Shown: positions 47,037 through 58,382, numbered from the stretch's first letter. The stretch is DNA of 64,000 nucleotides from Chenopodium formosanum (GCA_024500155.1 CM044877.1:35109501-35173500); one strand, 5' to 3'. A program made the numbers and translations. The notes: generated by a model not told the origin, from the sequence alone.

Positions 47037-47800
47037 ATACTATCCTAGGTTGTGCCGTGTGTGTTGGTAATGAGTCCATTTACTTGAAGAAAAGAATGCA
47101 AATGGAAAAATTAAGAATGAGCTGAAAGGAGTAGAGACGATACCTTTAAATCTGACTCTGAAAGGGGTCATGCGCTAATCGGTTGTAGTAGGCGGGTTAA
47201 AAGCGAGCTTGCTTGTATGAAGCACAAGCGGTTGCTAAACCGACTGGGGCAGGCATATAGGAAAAGGAGTTTGTGTTTTAACACAAACGGTAGTTAGAGT
47301 CTCTCTCTCTAGAATTCTTTGACTTTCTCTCTCTAAAAGTTTTTAAATATGTCAAAAAATGGGGGGGGGGGGTGGGGGTTAAAACCTGCAATTATAGCGG
47401 GGTAAATACAGGGGAATTCTTGTAAATTCCCCATATTGTAAAATGTTAAAAATTCAAAGTAAAATATATATATATTAATGTATGGCTGACTAATGTCCTA
47501 GGCCTTGCCGTATGTGTTGGTAATGTGTCCATTTATCTGAACAAAAGTATGTAGATGGAAAAATTAAGAATAAGCTAAAAGGAGTTGAGACGATACCTTT
47601 AAATCTGACTTTGAAAGGGGTCAAGCGCTGATATCGACTGTAGCAAACAGGTTGAAGGCGAGCTTGCTTGTATGAAGAATGAGCGGTCGCTAAATCAGCT
47701 AGGGCAGACGGAGAAGAAAAGGAGTTTGTGTTTTAAAACAGACGGTAGACATAGTCTCTCTCTCTAGAATTCTTTGACTTTCTCTCTCTAAAAGTTTTTG
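47037..47800. repeat. Two-copy direct repeat upstream of the Retand 3' LTR
   Basis: 47037-47345 and 47489-47800 are diverged direct copies, e.g. GAGACGATACCTTTAAATCTGAC and AGAATTCTTTGACTTTCTCTC in both. They are separated by ~145 bp holding a 12-G run at 47361. The copies include the presumed 5' leader of the antisense ORF. A third homologue is at 18433-18600 (reverse). Confidence 0.8.
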
Positions 47801-47870
47801 GAAATGACTTATATATTTGGTGGCTAAGTGACTTGTGTTACAGATGCCACGTGGCATGCCACGTCATATC

Positions 47871-48371
47871 TGTGAGGGGCAAATGTTTTGGGTTTTTTTT
47901 ACCCAAGCCGAGTAGGCCAACTGGGTGGTGACACGTGTAGGACCTAGATTAGTCCAAAATGAACCAATCTCCATATGACACGTGTCATTCCCAAAATTTT
48001 GGAGAAAAGGCGGCCTTTAGGGCCTAAATCTCGAAAAACCAATAATTCAGCACAGCCCAACATAATTAGGTTAGAATGACCTAATTAGGGGCACTTTTAC
48101 CGATGAACCTATATATAGGGAGATTCCCCCCATTTTGGGGACATCTACAATTTATTAAGGCATACCCTACATTCTCTCCTAATCTCGGAATCCGAGAAGA
48201 TTTCACTTTACTTTCTGTACCTTTTTACATTCTTTAACACGTTCTAACTTGATCCGTCGGAGGTAAAGCTCCAGCCACCCGGAGTCATCGTTATTTTGCG
48301 GGTACAAGCGCCGTTATACCAGGCCAGTCTTCGAGCTTCAACTCTCCAGAAGAACAAAAACACCCAGAAAT
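47871..48371 (+). repeat. 3' LTR of Retand-like element 1
   Basis: Starts TGTGAGGGGCAAATG after a palindrome-bearing flank and ends near CACCCAGAAAT. It aligns over its length with 24191-24707. TATA box at 48108-48119 (CCTATATATAGG). Confidence 0.82.
48108..48119 (+). promoter_or_regulatory. TATA box of the Retand 3' LTR
   Basis: CCTATATATAGG, fully palindromic, at the position matching 24424-24435 of the 5' LTR. Confidence 0.6.
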
Positions 48372-48539
48372 TTAATCATGTATGAATGTGAATGTGAATT
48401 AATACCTTTTTTTTTTATTACACCCTCACTTCAATGTGAGGTTGCCTACGTACCCATTAGGAATCAGGTCGAACGTAGATCTAGCCGAACCTCGCACAAG
48501 TGTGTCTATACCTTAAAGAGGTCTTTGAAGGGTTGTAAC

Positions 48540-50456
48540 TATAGGGAATATTTCAAGAATTACCCCAAACTTGAACCCCAATATGATCATACACAAAAGC
48601 ATGGTGGCGTCCAAAGGGAAGGAAGCTAGAGCAAAAGAGTCCCCAACAAGTTTTAGGAACTTGTAAACCGTTTATAAGGTGAAGGGTACACCCTTAACAA
48701 TCCAAGAAATTGTTAACTCGATTAGGTCTGGAACCAAGACTGGAAGTTCGGGGATGAAGGTACAAATCCAATCTAAAAGAGAAAGAACTCACCTTAATAA
48801 TAGGCCTCTACTTTATTCTTCTCGTATTCATATGGGCTTTCTGACTAACATGCAATCAATAGATTTACCCTAAACCTGTTTAATCTATATTGATTGAATA
48901 TTAATGCACAAATTAAACTATTATTGGCGATCACTTGAATTATAATCAAATTAACCCTAAACAAGATTATTAATTATCTTATTAAGCTTTATGACAAGTA
49001 CAAATTCCCTTTAACCGCATAAAAGGCGTGATCAAGCAATAAAAGTAAATAATATAATCAAGAAACATAATTGTCATCATAAAAATAATCATAACAATTA
49101 CAATCATAAATCATAAAAATAATCATAATCATGTTAAAGCATAATAATAGCAAGATCCTAGGCATGATACTAACAAGATTAATAACAAATCCTAGCATGT
49201 CACTAAACATTAAAGATCAAAGCTTTAACCCTAACATGATCCTAACATGATATTAGGAAACAAAATAAGAAGCATCATAGAAATCATAATTGATATAAGG
49301 AACTTATTCATTTTCCTAAACATCATACTAAGAAAAGCATCCTAACATGATACTAGGAATAAAAATAACAACCTAAAAATGATTTCTATATCATAATATC
49401 AATTAAACAATTAAAGCACTTACTTGGGTGCCTCGTACCTTTTTCTAATAACAAAATACACACGTTAGTAATTTCAAGGAAAATAATAAAATCAAAACAA
49501 TTAAATTAAATAATTGAAATAGAGATTTGGGACCAAACCCTCAGAATTATTAAACCTTTCACGTCTAGGGCGAAGAAAACTTTGAACTTGGCTAGGTGTG
49601 TCTAGATCTTGTGAATGCGGAATTTTGTTTGGAAAAGGGAGGTTTAGTAAGAGAGAGAGACTAAGAAAAAGCTTTAGTTTAGAGAGAGAGGATAATTAGA
49701 CAATTCTAGGTATATTTTTATGATCATAAATGGAGGTCTAAGAACGCTATTTATAATGAAAATAGTCCGAAATTGTTAAAAAGAATCAGAGTTCGAAAAG
49801 GAATAAAACACACCTCTGTCGCCAAGAACAGCATCGGTCGCCGCGTGACAGGGTCTGTCGCCAGACGACAGCTGACGTTTGGCGTTGAGAAGGTTTTTCC
49901 ACGCTTTTTCTATTTTTGAAAAAGATGAAAGTCATAAAAGTCCATAGAAAGGGTAAAATCGTAATTTCACATAAAACACTTCTTTTAATCCTCATAAAAC
50001 ATAATTATCAATCCTAATCCCATTAGTATTCAAAAGAACCTTCTAGAAGATTATGGAAGACTATAATCAATCCTAATTTCATTAGGAATGATAATTCATA
50101 ATAGACCTCCTCTAGATCATTGAGCCGCATATAAAAACAAAACCAGGCCCAACTTAGTAATTTTGCCATAACTTCCTCATTATTAATCGGAATTGGGCTC
50201 ATAATATATTGTTGGAAAGCTCTTTTTGAGCCCCATCCAACTACACCATTATTAGAACCTTGTTATGGATTAAACTAAAATGGATTGGATATTTTTATAA
50301 AATAGAGTAAGTTTTTGAAAACAGAAAGAGAGATTTTTAATAAAAGCTAACCGCAATATTAGACTTTCCACACTTTTACTTCATTCGATTATAAATCGAC
50401 GCGAAAGGTATTCATCACTAGCTTTGGTTTTGGGGAGACACAAATGGGTGTCTATA
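48540..50456 (-). repeat. Solo LTR of the Ogre-like family (copy B)
   Basis: Homologous end to end with copies A and C (TATAGGGAATATTTC ... GGTGTCTATA). Flanks GTAAC (48535-48539) and GTATC (50457-50461) match at four of five bases and no internal DNA is attached, so it looks like a solo LTR. It lies in the leader of the non-autonomous element. CpG-dense patch near 49810-49890. Confidence 0.75.
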
Positions 50457-50610
50457 GTATCGTGGTTAGGCAAAAGGTTGAAGAAGAAGGGGATAAAGGC
50501 TTAAGACCTAAGATAAGCCCCCAAGCTTTGCAACCTTGCTTTTGAATCTTTGTATTTGTATCCTTGAGATTTCTTACTTTTTAACTCTCTTTCTTTTGTT
50601 TATTTTATTT

Positions 50611-50651
<41 letters not shown>

Positions 50652-52807
50652 TTTGCTTTATTATTATTATTATTATTTTATAAGTGTGGGCAATCTTGAT
50701 CATGCGGTCTATCTCTCACTTGGCATTCATGTTTCTCAGGCACGATAACGAGCACTCGATAAGAGGTGCAATATGAGACATGTTCATATCAAAGAAATTG
50801 GAACACTTGCCCTTTTCACACTTTCATATTGCTTTTTGCTATTTTAATCTGTTGAAATCACTCAAGCTTTTTAAATTGCATAAGTTGCACACTATCCCAT
50901 CCTAAGGTTAGGTAGATGTGGGTTGAAAAAAGAAAAGTCTATCGTTTAGAAGAGGCTCAAAGTGTTTTTATCAAGAAAGGATAGTATTTTGAGAGATAAA
51001 AGTGATATATGATATGGCTGCAAGGGGTGCTTTAAATCATTAGTATATCTTGTGCTTAGTCTTATGTTTTTTTTTTATTATTATAATGCAATGCAATGCA
51101 ATGATCATATACAAGGAAAAAAATGCTCATTTTATTAAGAGGGAAAAGAAAAAAGCTACAATATAAAGCTAAGGAAGACAAAGGGTACCTATGTTAGACT
51201 TGTTGGGCAAAAGAAGAATAAAAAGATAGAAAAAGAGGTCACAAAGTCCTGTCATTGAAGCTCGCCTCGTTCCTTGTGCTCTATCATCATTACCTTTTTT
51301 TTTTTCTTGTCAATCATATGACTAAAACTCGATTTAACATGCATGGATGAGGAAAGATTATAAAAGAATGAAGGGAATGATATGTATGGAGAAAGTATGT
51401 GGAGAGTGTAAAGATGATTTAGATAGGGTAAGCCCCCAACTCAAACGATAAAAAGAGCGATTGGACCTCAGACATGGTCATGGTGTACAAAGTGTTTGAA
51501 TACTTGTGAGTGTAAGTGATATGTTGAAGACTCGTGTCATAACCATGTGACTAGACTATATGATTAGACTTAAACAAAGGCTAAGTTAAGACTTGCGTAA
51601 GACCATGGGACTACGTGCTTAGACTTCTTTAAGGACTAAAATATGGTTTTTATCATTAATAAATTGATTAGTTAGACTAGGTGTTAGGACTCAGGCAGAA
51701 AACTGGACCATCGCACGAATGATGGAACTGTCGCGACACGATATTGCTGTCGCGTCACGTCAAACACTAGTGTGTCGCGCCATAGGCCAAACTTCGGCGT
51801 CATTGCTGAAACGTTAGTCTGGGTTTGTTTTTAGGTTTCTACCTTATATGGAAAATCCTATAGACGTACTAAGTCAAGTTCGATCAATTTATTTAGACTT
51901 TAAAAACTCATATTAATCGGTTAACTAATTAAGCAAAGTCCTTTATTCATTAATTCGCTTATTTAGACTCAACACACAAGTCAAGCAAACGGTTAGAGTA
52001 AACATGCACAAGTAGTCAAGTAAGCACAATATGATGTAATGATTTTGCAACCTAACCATAGCTCTAGTTCTCTAAAGTTCAAGGATAAGGGTTAGTTTAA
52101 GAGGGTCCATGGTTATGAGTCTGGATGCACTGCACGAAAGTATTACCTTAAGAAAGGTTGGCACGTATGGATGGGACCCCGCAAGTTAAACTTGCTTCCA
52201 CGGTTTGGTGAATACACAAACTCGGATGTACCCTTCATTGTCTTGAGCGTTCGATTGGTAGATGGAGCTTGGATCCCCAGAGGGTTATGGCCGTATGTAG
52301 AACACATGTGGGTTCAAAAGAAGTAGAAAAACTTCATCAGGAAGTAGAATTGAGCAAACAGTACTAGAACTGGGCAAAATAAGAAGGTAGATTTCTTACT
52401 CGGTATTGGAAGAACATAGCGCGAGACAACAGAGCCTATCGCGAGACGATGACTTTGTCGCCACGGACATTGTTGTTGCATAGCGACAGTGCCATCGCAC
52501 TGCGATGGGCAGCATTTTCTCAGCGCCAGTTCCTACATTCCTTAGCAGCTTTCTGTTCTTAGAAGTTTCCAGTTTTTTGCTGTGTTATTTCCATCCTAGT
52601 TGTGAAAGATATTTCCCTAATTTCCTACGTGTAAAAATCCTATGTTTTTGACGCATTACGGATGGTCTAATCCAATGAAGACCTTTTTTTTATTCCTATG
52701 CCAATGTTAATCAAAATTACGCACATGAATACTTAGAACTTTTTGAGTCTCATCCACTCATTCTAAATCATTGCCAAAATAAATTTCAAGAACTAAAATA
52801 GAAATCT
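50457..52807 (-). other. Non-coding leader of the non-autonomous Ogre-like element
   Basis: No gene found on either strand. It holds a 36-T run (50615-50650) and CpG-dense patches at 51690-51800 and 52420-52530. The small piece 48372-48539 belongs to the same leader and contains GTTGCCTACGTACC ... CAGGTCGAACGTAG, a phrase I associate with plant Tat/Ogre leaders. Confidence 0.6.
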
Positions 52808-52825
52808 TCCCTAGTGGAGTTGCCA
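52808..52825 (-). other. Primer binding site of the non-autonomous Ogre-like element
   Basis: Minus strand TGGCAACTCCACTAGGGA, five bases from the LTR end. It resembles the Ogre-type site TGGCGACTCCACTGGGGA and matches the site at 57049 in 15 of 18 positions. Confidence 0.75.
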
Positions 52826-52830
52826 AAAAC

Positions 52831-54607
52831 CGTAGGGAATATTTCAAGCATCCCCCACATGAGCCCTATTGTGATCATACACTTAAGTATGGTGGCGTTC
52901 AAAGGGAAGGAAGCTAGAGTAAAAGAGTCTCCAACAAGTTTTAGTAACTTGTAAACCGTTCAAAGGGTGAAGGTTACACCCCTTCACGATCCATGAGATT
53001 GCTAACTACATAGTGGACCTAAACCATGACTGGATATTCGGGGATAAAGGTACAAATCCAACCTAAAAGAGATTGAACCTGCCCTAAAAATAGGCCTCTA
53101 CTTTATTCTTCTCATATTCATGTGCGCTTTTTGACTAACATACAATCCATATATTAATCCTTAACTTGTTTAATCTATGTTGGTTGATGATTAATGCACA
53201 AAGAAATCTATTATTGGCGATCACTTGAATTATAATCATATTAGCCTAAACAAGATTATTAATCATTTTATTAAGCGTGATTACAAGTACAAATTCCCTT
53301 TAATCCTGCAAAAGAGGGCGTAATCAAGCAACAACAATAATAATATCAAGCAACATAATAATAATAATCATAATCATCATAACAATCTCAATCTCATTAA
53401 AGCACAATAATATTATTAGCAAGATCCTAGGCATGATAATAACAAGATTAATAACAAATCCTAGCATGTCACTAAACATTAAAGATCAAAGATTTAACCC
53501 TAACATGATACTAACATGATAGAAGAAAATAGAGAGCAACCTAAACATGATACTAGAAAGCAATAAGAGCATCCTACCATGATACTAGGAATTAAAATGA
53601 TATAAGCATGCTTTCTAGAGATATATAACAATAAAACAACTTATTTTGTTTCCTCGTATCTCTTTCTTATAACAAAATACACACGTTAGTAACTTCTAAG
53701 ACTGATGAATGCGGTATTTTTATTTGAAAATGAAAGACTTAAAAAGAGGGAGAAAGAATGGCTATTAGCTTGAGAGAGTGAAGAGAAGAGAATAAAATTA
53801 GATGGTTGTTGATGATTGTGAATGATTAAAAATGGGGAAATTCGACCCTATTTACAGAGAAAATAGCCCGAAAATGATCAGAAAAAACCGAATCTTATTT
53901 GGAATAAAATTGCCCCCTGTCGCAGAACGACAGGATCTAGCGCGACGCGACAGCCCTGTCGCGGTGCGACAGGCTTGTCATTGTGCGTCAGGTTTGTCGT
54001 TCCGTGCTGATTCACATGTTTTCTAAAAACCTGTACGGAATTCTTAATCTAATTAAACTCGATTAACAACATCCGTACTTATCTTTGAAAATGGGATTTA
54101 ATCTCTGTAAAAACACTTGTTATAATCCAAATAGGATTCTTTATTTTTATAAAAGATATAATTATTAATCGTAATCCCATTAGAACTCAAATCAACCTTC
54201 TAGATTATTCTAGAAGACTAAAATAAATCCTAATAACTATAGGAATATTAATTAATAGGCCCTCCACTAGATCATTGGGCCATAAAACCATTTCAAGCTC
54301 AAATTAGTATTTTTAGCCATAACTTCCTCATTATTCATCGGAAATGGGCTTATATTATATAGTTTGAAAGCTTTTTTCGAGCCAAATCCAACTACACTAT
54401 TATTGGACCCTTATCATGGACCCTAAATTTAACTGGACATTTTTATAAAAATAGAGTACATTTTCAAAAACAGAAAGAAGAGTTATTTTTATTAAAACAA
54501 CCGTATCAAAAAACTTTTCACACTTTCACTTCGTTCGATAATTAAATGACATGAAAAATACTCATCACTGGGTTTTGTTTATGGGGAGACATAGTTAGGT
54601 ATCTGCA
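52831..54607 (-). repeat. 5' LTR of the non-autonomous Ogre-like element (copy C)
   Basis: 1,777 bp, same family as copy A. The plus strand starts CGTAGGGAATATTTC (T lost) and ends GGTATCTGCA. About 100 bp present in copy A are missing around 53700. CpG-dense dyad patch at 53910-54010. Confidence 0.8.
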
Positions 54608-54629
54608 GATGGCTAGCGTGTCTATAATA

Positions 54630-55164
54630 ATATTATTGTTACTTGATATATTATTGTTATTGCTTGATCACACCATCTCTTGCAGGTTTAAATGGAATTT
54701 GTATTTGTAATCACGCTTAAAATGTGATTAATAATTTGATTTTAGGCTAATATGATATTAATTAAAGAGATCGCCAATAAAAGATTTGTTTGTAAATCAA
54801 TATTCAACAAACATAGATTAAACAGATTTAGGATTAACCTATTGATTGTATGTTAGTGAGAAAGCACACATGAATATGAGAAGAATTGAATAAAGTAGAG
54901 GCCTATTTAGGGCAGGTTCAATCTCTTTTAGGTTGGATTTGTACCTTTATCCCCGAATATCCAGTGATGGTTTGGGACCACTAAGGAGTTAGCGATCTCA
55001 TGGATCGTGAAGGGGTGTAACCTTCACCCTTTCAGCGATTTACAAGTCCCTAAAACTTGTTGACAACTCTTTTGCTCTAGCTTCCTTTGCTTTGGGCGCT
55101 ACCATTATTCTTAAGTGTATGATAACAGTGGGGCTCAAGTGTGGGATGCTTGAAATGTTCCACA
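54630..55164 (+). repeat. Inverted LTR fragment of the same Ogre-like family (copy D)
   Basis: Reverse complement of the first ~530 bp of copies A and C as read on the plus strand, ending GATGCTTGAAATGTTCCACA. The rest of the LTR is missing, and 54608-54629 is unassigned. Together with copy C it forms a ~0.5-kb inverted repeat. Confidence 0.75.
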
Positions 55165-55171
55165 CTGGTAG

Positions 55172-55290
55172 ACGGATGCCTCTCAGTCGGCCGAAGAGCA
55201 ACTCAGTCACAAGGATGGGGAAGGGGATGAGCCTCTGCCTTCTCCTTCCTTCAACCTTCCCACTCTACCATCTTTCTCGGACGGTAAGTA
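55172..55290 (+). pseudogene. Antisense ORF of Retand-like element 2, distal exon
   Basis: Open frame TDASQSAEEQLSHKDGEG ... LPSFSDG, acidic and Ser/Pro-rich, bounded by GGTAG on the left and GACG|GTAAGT, a perfect splice donor, on the right. It lies on the far side of the nested block from exons 1-3. Match to a specific exon of copy 1 is uncertain. Confidence 0.4.
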
Positions 55291-55599
55291 GGAGGTTTAG
55301 TTTATTTTTACTTGTTATATTGCAAACTTACTTTGTTCACTCTAACACTCTTCTTTCGTGTGCAAATATTGTCAAGGAGATGTACATAAAAGTCCCAACA
55401 AGTAACTTACAGGCGCTGACCGGAAGGCCATGAGGGAGACCATGTTGTGTGAGCTGTCCTTCAAGAGCAGCTAGACAAGTTTTGCGGAATAAATGACGGC
55501 TTCCTCGGACCATGATCAACTATAGTGCCGAGAAAGTTTTTTAGCCTCACTTGGTCGCTTCTACATCTATACTTAGAAGATTAATCACATTTTGATATT
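55291..55599. other. Remainder of Retand-like element 2
   Basis: Probable intron (55291 to about 55375, ending TATTGTCAAG) and further antisense-ORF-like sequence with no long frame. It is cut at 55600 by the next Ogre-like element. Confidence 0.4.
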
Positions 55600-57047
55600 T
55601 GTAAACATCTACTTTTGGCCTCCTGTCCCCACATGAAGTGCAATAACGATAAATTAAACTATATTCGTGTTGGATTAACGTGAAGAACGCTAATGGTTAA
55701 CAGATTGAATTGCAAAAACATAAAAATAAGCTAGCCTAACCCAAAAACAAAAGCATTAAGGTCCAATCAACTAAGCCCGATCATAATTACACTTAAGCCC
55801 GAGCTAAAACCCTAAAAAATGACGGATTTAGAGGCGCCTAGGTTAAAATTAATGTTGCCGCAGATGAATCCGCGAGCATCTCAATGAGTCGCGCTGGTCT
55901 GGCGTGCGTAACTTACAAGATTGGGCGAAACACCCAACGCAACTTCTAGTGATGCGCTTGTGGAAGATTCAGAATTTCATTAAAATATGAAATCGAATCT
56001 TACAATAATACCGCTCTAAAGACAATCAGTTGCGCTGCCTATAGCAGTGCAACTAATCCACTTGCGTTGGGCTATCGCACGTAACTCATTCAGATGTGCG
56101 CGACACCTTTTGCGACAGAATGTTCATAGCCCTAATCTTATCCATTCTCTATAAACAGGGGCTTAATACGAGGATCAAATAGAGAGAAATTAACCTAAAA
56201 CGCTGGCAGAAACTTTGTGAACTTGTGTGCTACTAAACCCTCTTGTCCTAAACACTCACCCCCTTTAAAACTTGTTACTACGGTGGAGGTTCCCGACCAA
56301 CAAGGAGTCCATAAGTGTTCTAAACGAAGATCTAACAAAGAGAAGTGGTAAATTCCCAAGCACTTAGATCAATCGCCTTTATTTTATTGTACAAGACGAC
56401 AACTTTAATTAATTAATTAGTGTTGTTTGGTCAATTTAAACGGATTCCTAATTAATCATTTCCATATTGTATCTTGCGTTAAATAAGAATAGAGTTGAAT
56501 AATTAATTGTTGATTGATCACTTAAGCCAAGGAGAATCTTGTTTATTTTGTTCTTTTCACGAATTTGAATTAAATAAAGAATAAAGACTTTGAAAAAAAT
56601 TAATTCCTATGTGATCAATGCGTGTAAATAAAATCAACTTAGTTTTAGGTATCACGTTACATATATTGTTTGGTGATGAAATTGTGAAAAAGGAAGAGCT
56701 ATTAGAAGCCGTAACTAGGGCTAGAATAACAATTCCTCCGTAAAAGGAACGTTATTTTAGTACCCTTGCTCCCGAACTCATTTTTGATACATGTAGAACA
56801 ATTTCGGGCATGGGTAAACTTATGATTCATGCTAATTATCTCGTGAACTCTGCTTGAAAGAAGGCATGAATGAGATTTATGAGTTTTCCTAAAACTCGTT
56901 GGCGACTCCTACTCATAATTCAATGTTCCCAAAACATTCAGGAATTCGAATCCTAATACACTCTAACAAGTGTAAAGTCTTAGGCTTTTAAAGGGTTATG
57001 AGCTTTTAAGGAGAAAGATCCCCTATGATGGGAATACCCTCCTTATA
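55600..57047 (+). repeat. 5' LTR of Ogre-like element 3
   Basis: Starts TGTAAACATCTAC and ends CCTCCTTATA (CA changed to TA). It aligns with the reverse complement of the solo LTR through GAGTTTTCCTAAAACTC and ACACTCTAACAAGTG. TATAAA at 56150-56155. CpG-dense patch about 55860-56110. Confidence 0.8.
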
Positions 57048-57048
57048 G

Positions 57049-57066
57049 TGACGACTCCATTAGGGA
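57049..57066 (+). other. Primer binding site of Ogre-like element 3
   Basis: TGACGACTCCATTAGGGA, one base after the LTR. It resembles the Ogre-type site TGGCGACTCCACTGGGGA and fixes the element as plus-oriented. Confidence 0.75.
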
Positions 57067-58058
57067 TTTAGAGGTTATTAGATTAGTTCTTAGTTATGTA
57101 TCAAGGTTTTCAACACTAGGTTTCCAATGGATTGTAACAAGAATTAACTTGGATAATCCCTAATTATAGAGCGAGACTCGAAAGCATAATATCTTCCTTT
57201 TTCACAAAAGTAAAAACCAAACAAGCAACATTGCATCATGCATAATTTTTAGCACACTTTAACCTTTGGGGAATGGCTCATTGACTAGGAGTTGCCAACA
57301 ATAGCCTTCTATCCCGAAATTAATAACAATCATCCCACCCATATCGCCAACAAAATGTTTGGAGGGCTCATGAGTCAACACGTTGAGTGATTGATTTGTG
57401 CATCGTTCCTTAAGATATGGTACCTTTGGAAACCCAAGCTTATGACCTTAGAACGACATTGTATGAACTTTGGCTTATTGTATGCTTATATGATTACATG
57501 ACTATGTGCGATTTGTTAGGATAGATTTTTCTTTTTCTTTTTAGTTTGGTTTAGTTTCCCAATCATGAAGTTGTCTCTTTGTAATTTTGTGTCATATTCG
57601 AAGGGTAACATAAAAAGGTGAAAAAATGAGTTAGAAAAAAAAAAGCTCGAATCAAAAAGAAATTGTACGAGCAGGTGGCGCGCGCAACTCATTAAGTTGC
57701 GGAGCCACGACCAATGCAAGAGCTTAGGATCCGCGCACCTTCCGCGTGCAACCTAGTTACTTGCGCGCGCCTAGTGTTACGAGCCTTTTTGATTTTTCGA
57801 AAAAAAAAATTTCAAACAATATCTTCATTGAAAAATTGTTTAAAGGTGATGTTATCCGTCAAATATATCTTGCGTTATTTCCTCTTCTTTTTGTCTCCTA
57901 AATAAGCGTATTAATTTACTTATCCTTTCGTACTTCTTTTAGGGCCGGTTTCAAACTTGGGAACGAAGTCCCCCGGTCGCTCGCATTCTACGTTTACCAT
58001 AAAAAATCCACCCCTTTCAAACCACCTTCCCTCTACAACAAGTTTTAGTCCAACAACA
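57067..58058 (+). other. Untranslated leader of Ogre-like element 3
   Basis: No gene. A CpG-dense cassette at 57670-57775 resembles that of the LTRs (GGTGGCGCGCGCAACTC). Confidence 0.6.
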
Positions 58059-58350
58059 ATGTCAACCATAGAGCAACTTCAAGAAGAGATTGCTCGTTTC
58101 AGAGAAGAAAATGATCAAGAGGCCGAGGAGAGAAGAGTTAAGAAACTTGAAAAGACTGAAAAGAAAAATGCCAAAATTTTAGCCTTGCAACAAAAGATGG
58201 AATAACAATCCTTCAAAGAAAAGTCATTGGAGAAGCTTGTTCTTCGTTCTACAATTGGAAAAAAGTACTTTGACGCAGAAAAGTTTGCTCCTTCTTTAGG
58301 ACTCACTTTACTAGAAATGTTCGTAGCTACAGACTCGCAATATTCAAGGT
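58059..58350 (+). pseudogene. Gag N-terminus of Ogre-like element 3
   Basis: The ATG at 58059 (MSTIEQLQEEIARFREEN) opens a charged helix of about 48 residues, typical of the coiled-coil start of Tat/Ogre Gag. A TAA at 58203 interrupts, and the same frame continues with SFKEKSLEKLVLRS and KYFDAEKFAPSLG to a TGA at about 58350. The Athila-like LTR starts 33 bases later, so the rest of Gag is not present here. Confidence 0.65.
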
Positions 58351-58382
58351 GAATAATAATCCGCAAAACCATTTAATGTGTT

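Larger units (their letters stand above)
24191..48371 (+). mobile_element. Retand/Tat-like Ty3/gypsy element 1, full length with nested inserts
   Basis: Related LTRs at 24191-24707 and 47871-48371 bound a plus-strand gag-pol (24727-30498) with a second RNase H before integrase, the mark of the Tat lineage. An antisense ORF lies between integrase and the 3' LTR (46923 down to 31554). Inserts inside it: a solo LTR at 34113-46675 with two L1 LINEs. Without these the element is about 11.6 kb. I could not recognise a target duplication (TCCCT left, TTAAT right). Many stops; inactive. Confidence 0.8.
20521..54607 (-). mobile_element. Non-autonomous Ogre/Tat-like LTR element hosting nested insertions
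   Basis: LTRs at 20521-22397 and 52831-54607 are in the same (minus) orientation and clearly related. A purine tract (TAAGTGGGGGCTTC) adjoins the first, and a primer site (TGGCAACTCCACTAGGGA) adjoins the second. Flanking 5-mers are TATGG (20516-20520) and GATGG (54608-54612). Without the inserts at 24191-48371 and 48540-50456 the element is about 8.0 kb, with ~4.3 kb of internal DNA in which I find no gag or pol. It would depend on a relative for proteins. It sits in an intron of the antisense ORF of Retand-like element 2, or beside the LTR fragment at 54630. Confidence 0.7.
55600..58382 (+). mobile_element. Ogre/Tat-like element 3, 5' part
   Basis: 5' LTR, primer site, ~1-kb leader and the start of gag in plus orientation, then interrupted at 58383 by an Athila-like element. 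The pol region is not in the window. The LTR is the same family as the solo LTR at 34113-46675. Confidence 0.75.

Noticed and set aside
24186..48376. Target duplication of Retand-like element 1
   Set aside because: TCCCT and TTAAT do not match. The 5' LTR end is diverged, so the border cannot be fixed.
50536..50748. Phe-rich 70-codon frame
   Set aside because: Created by the 36-T run.
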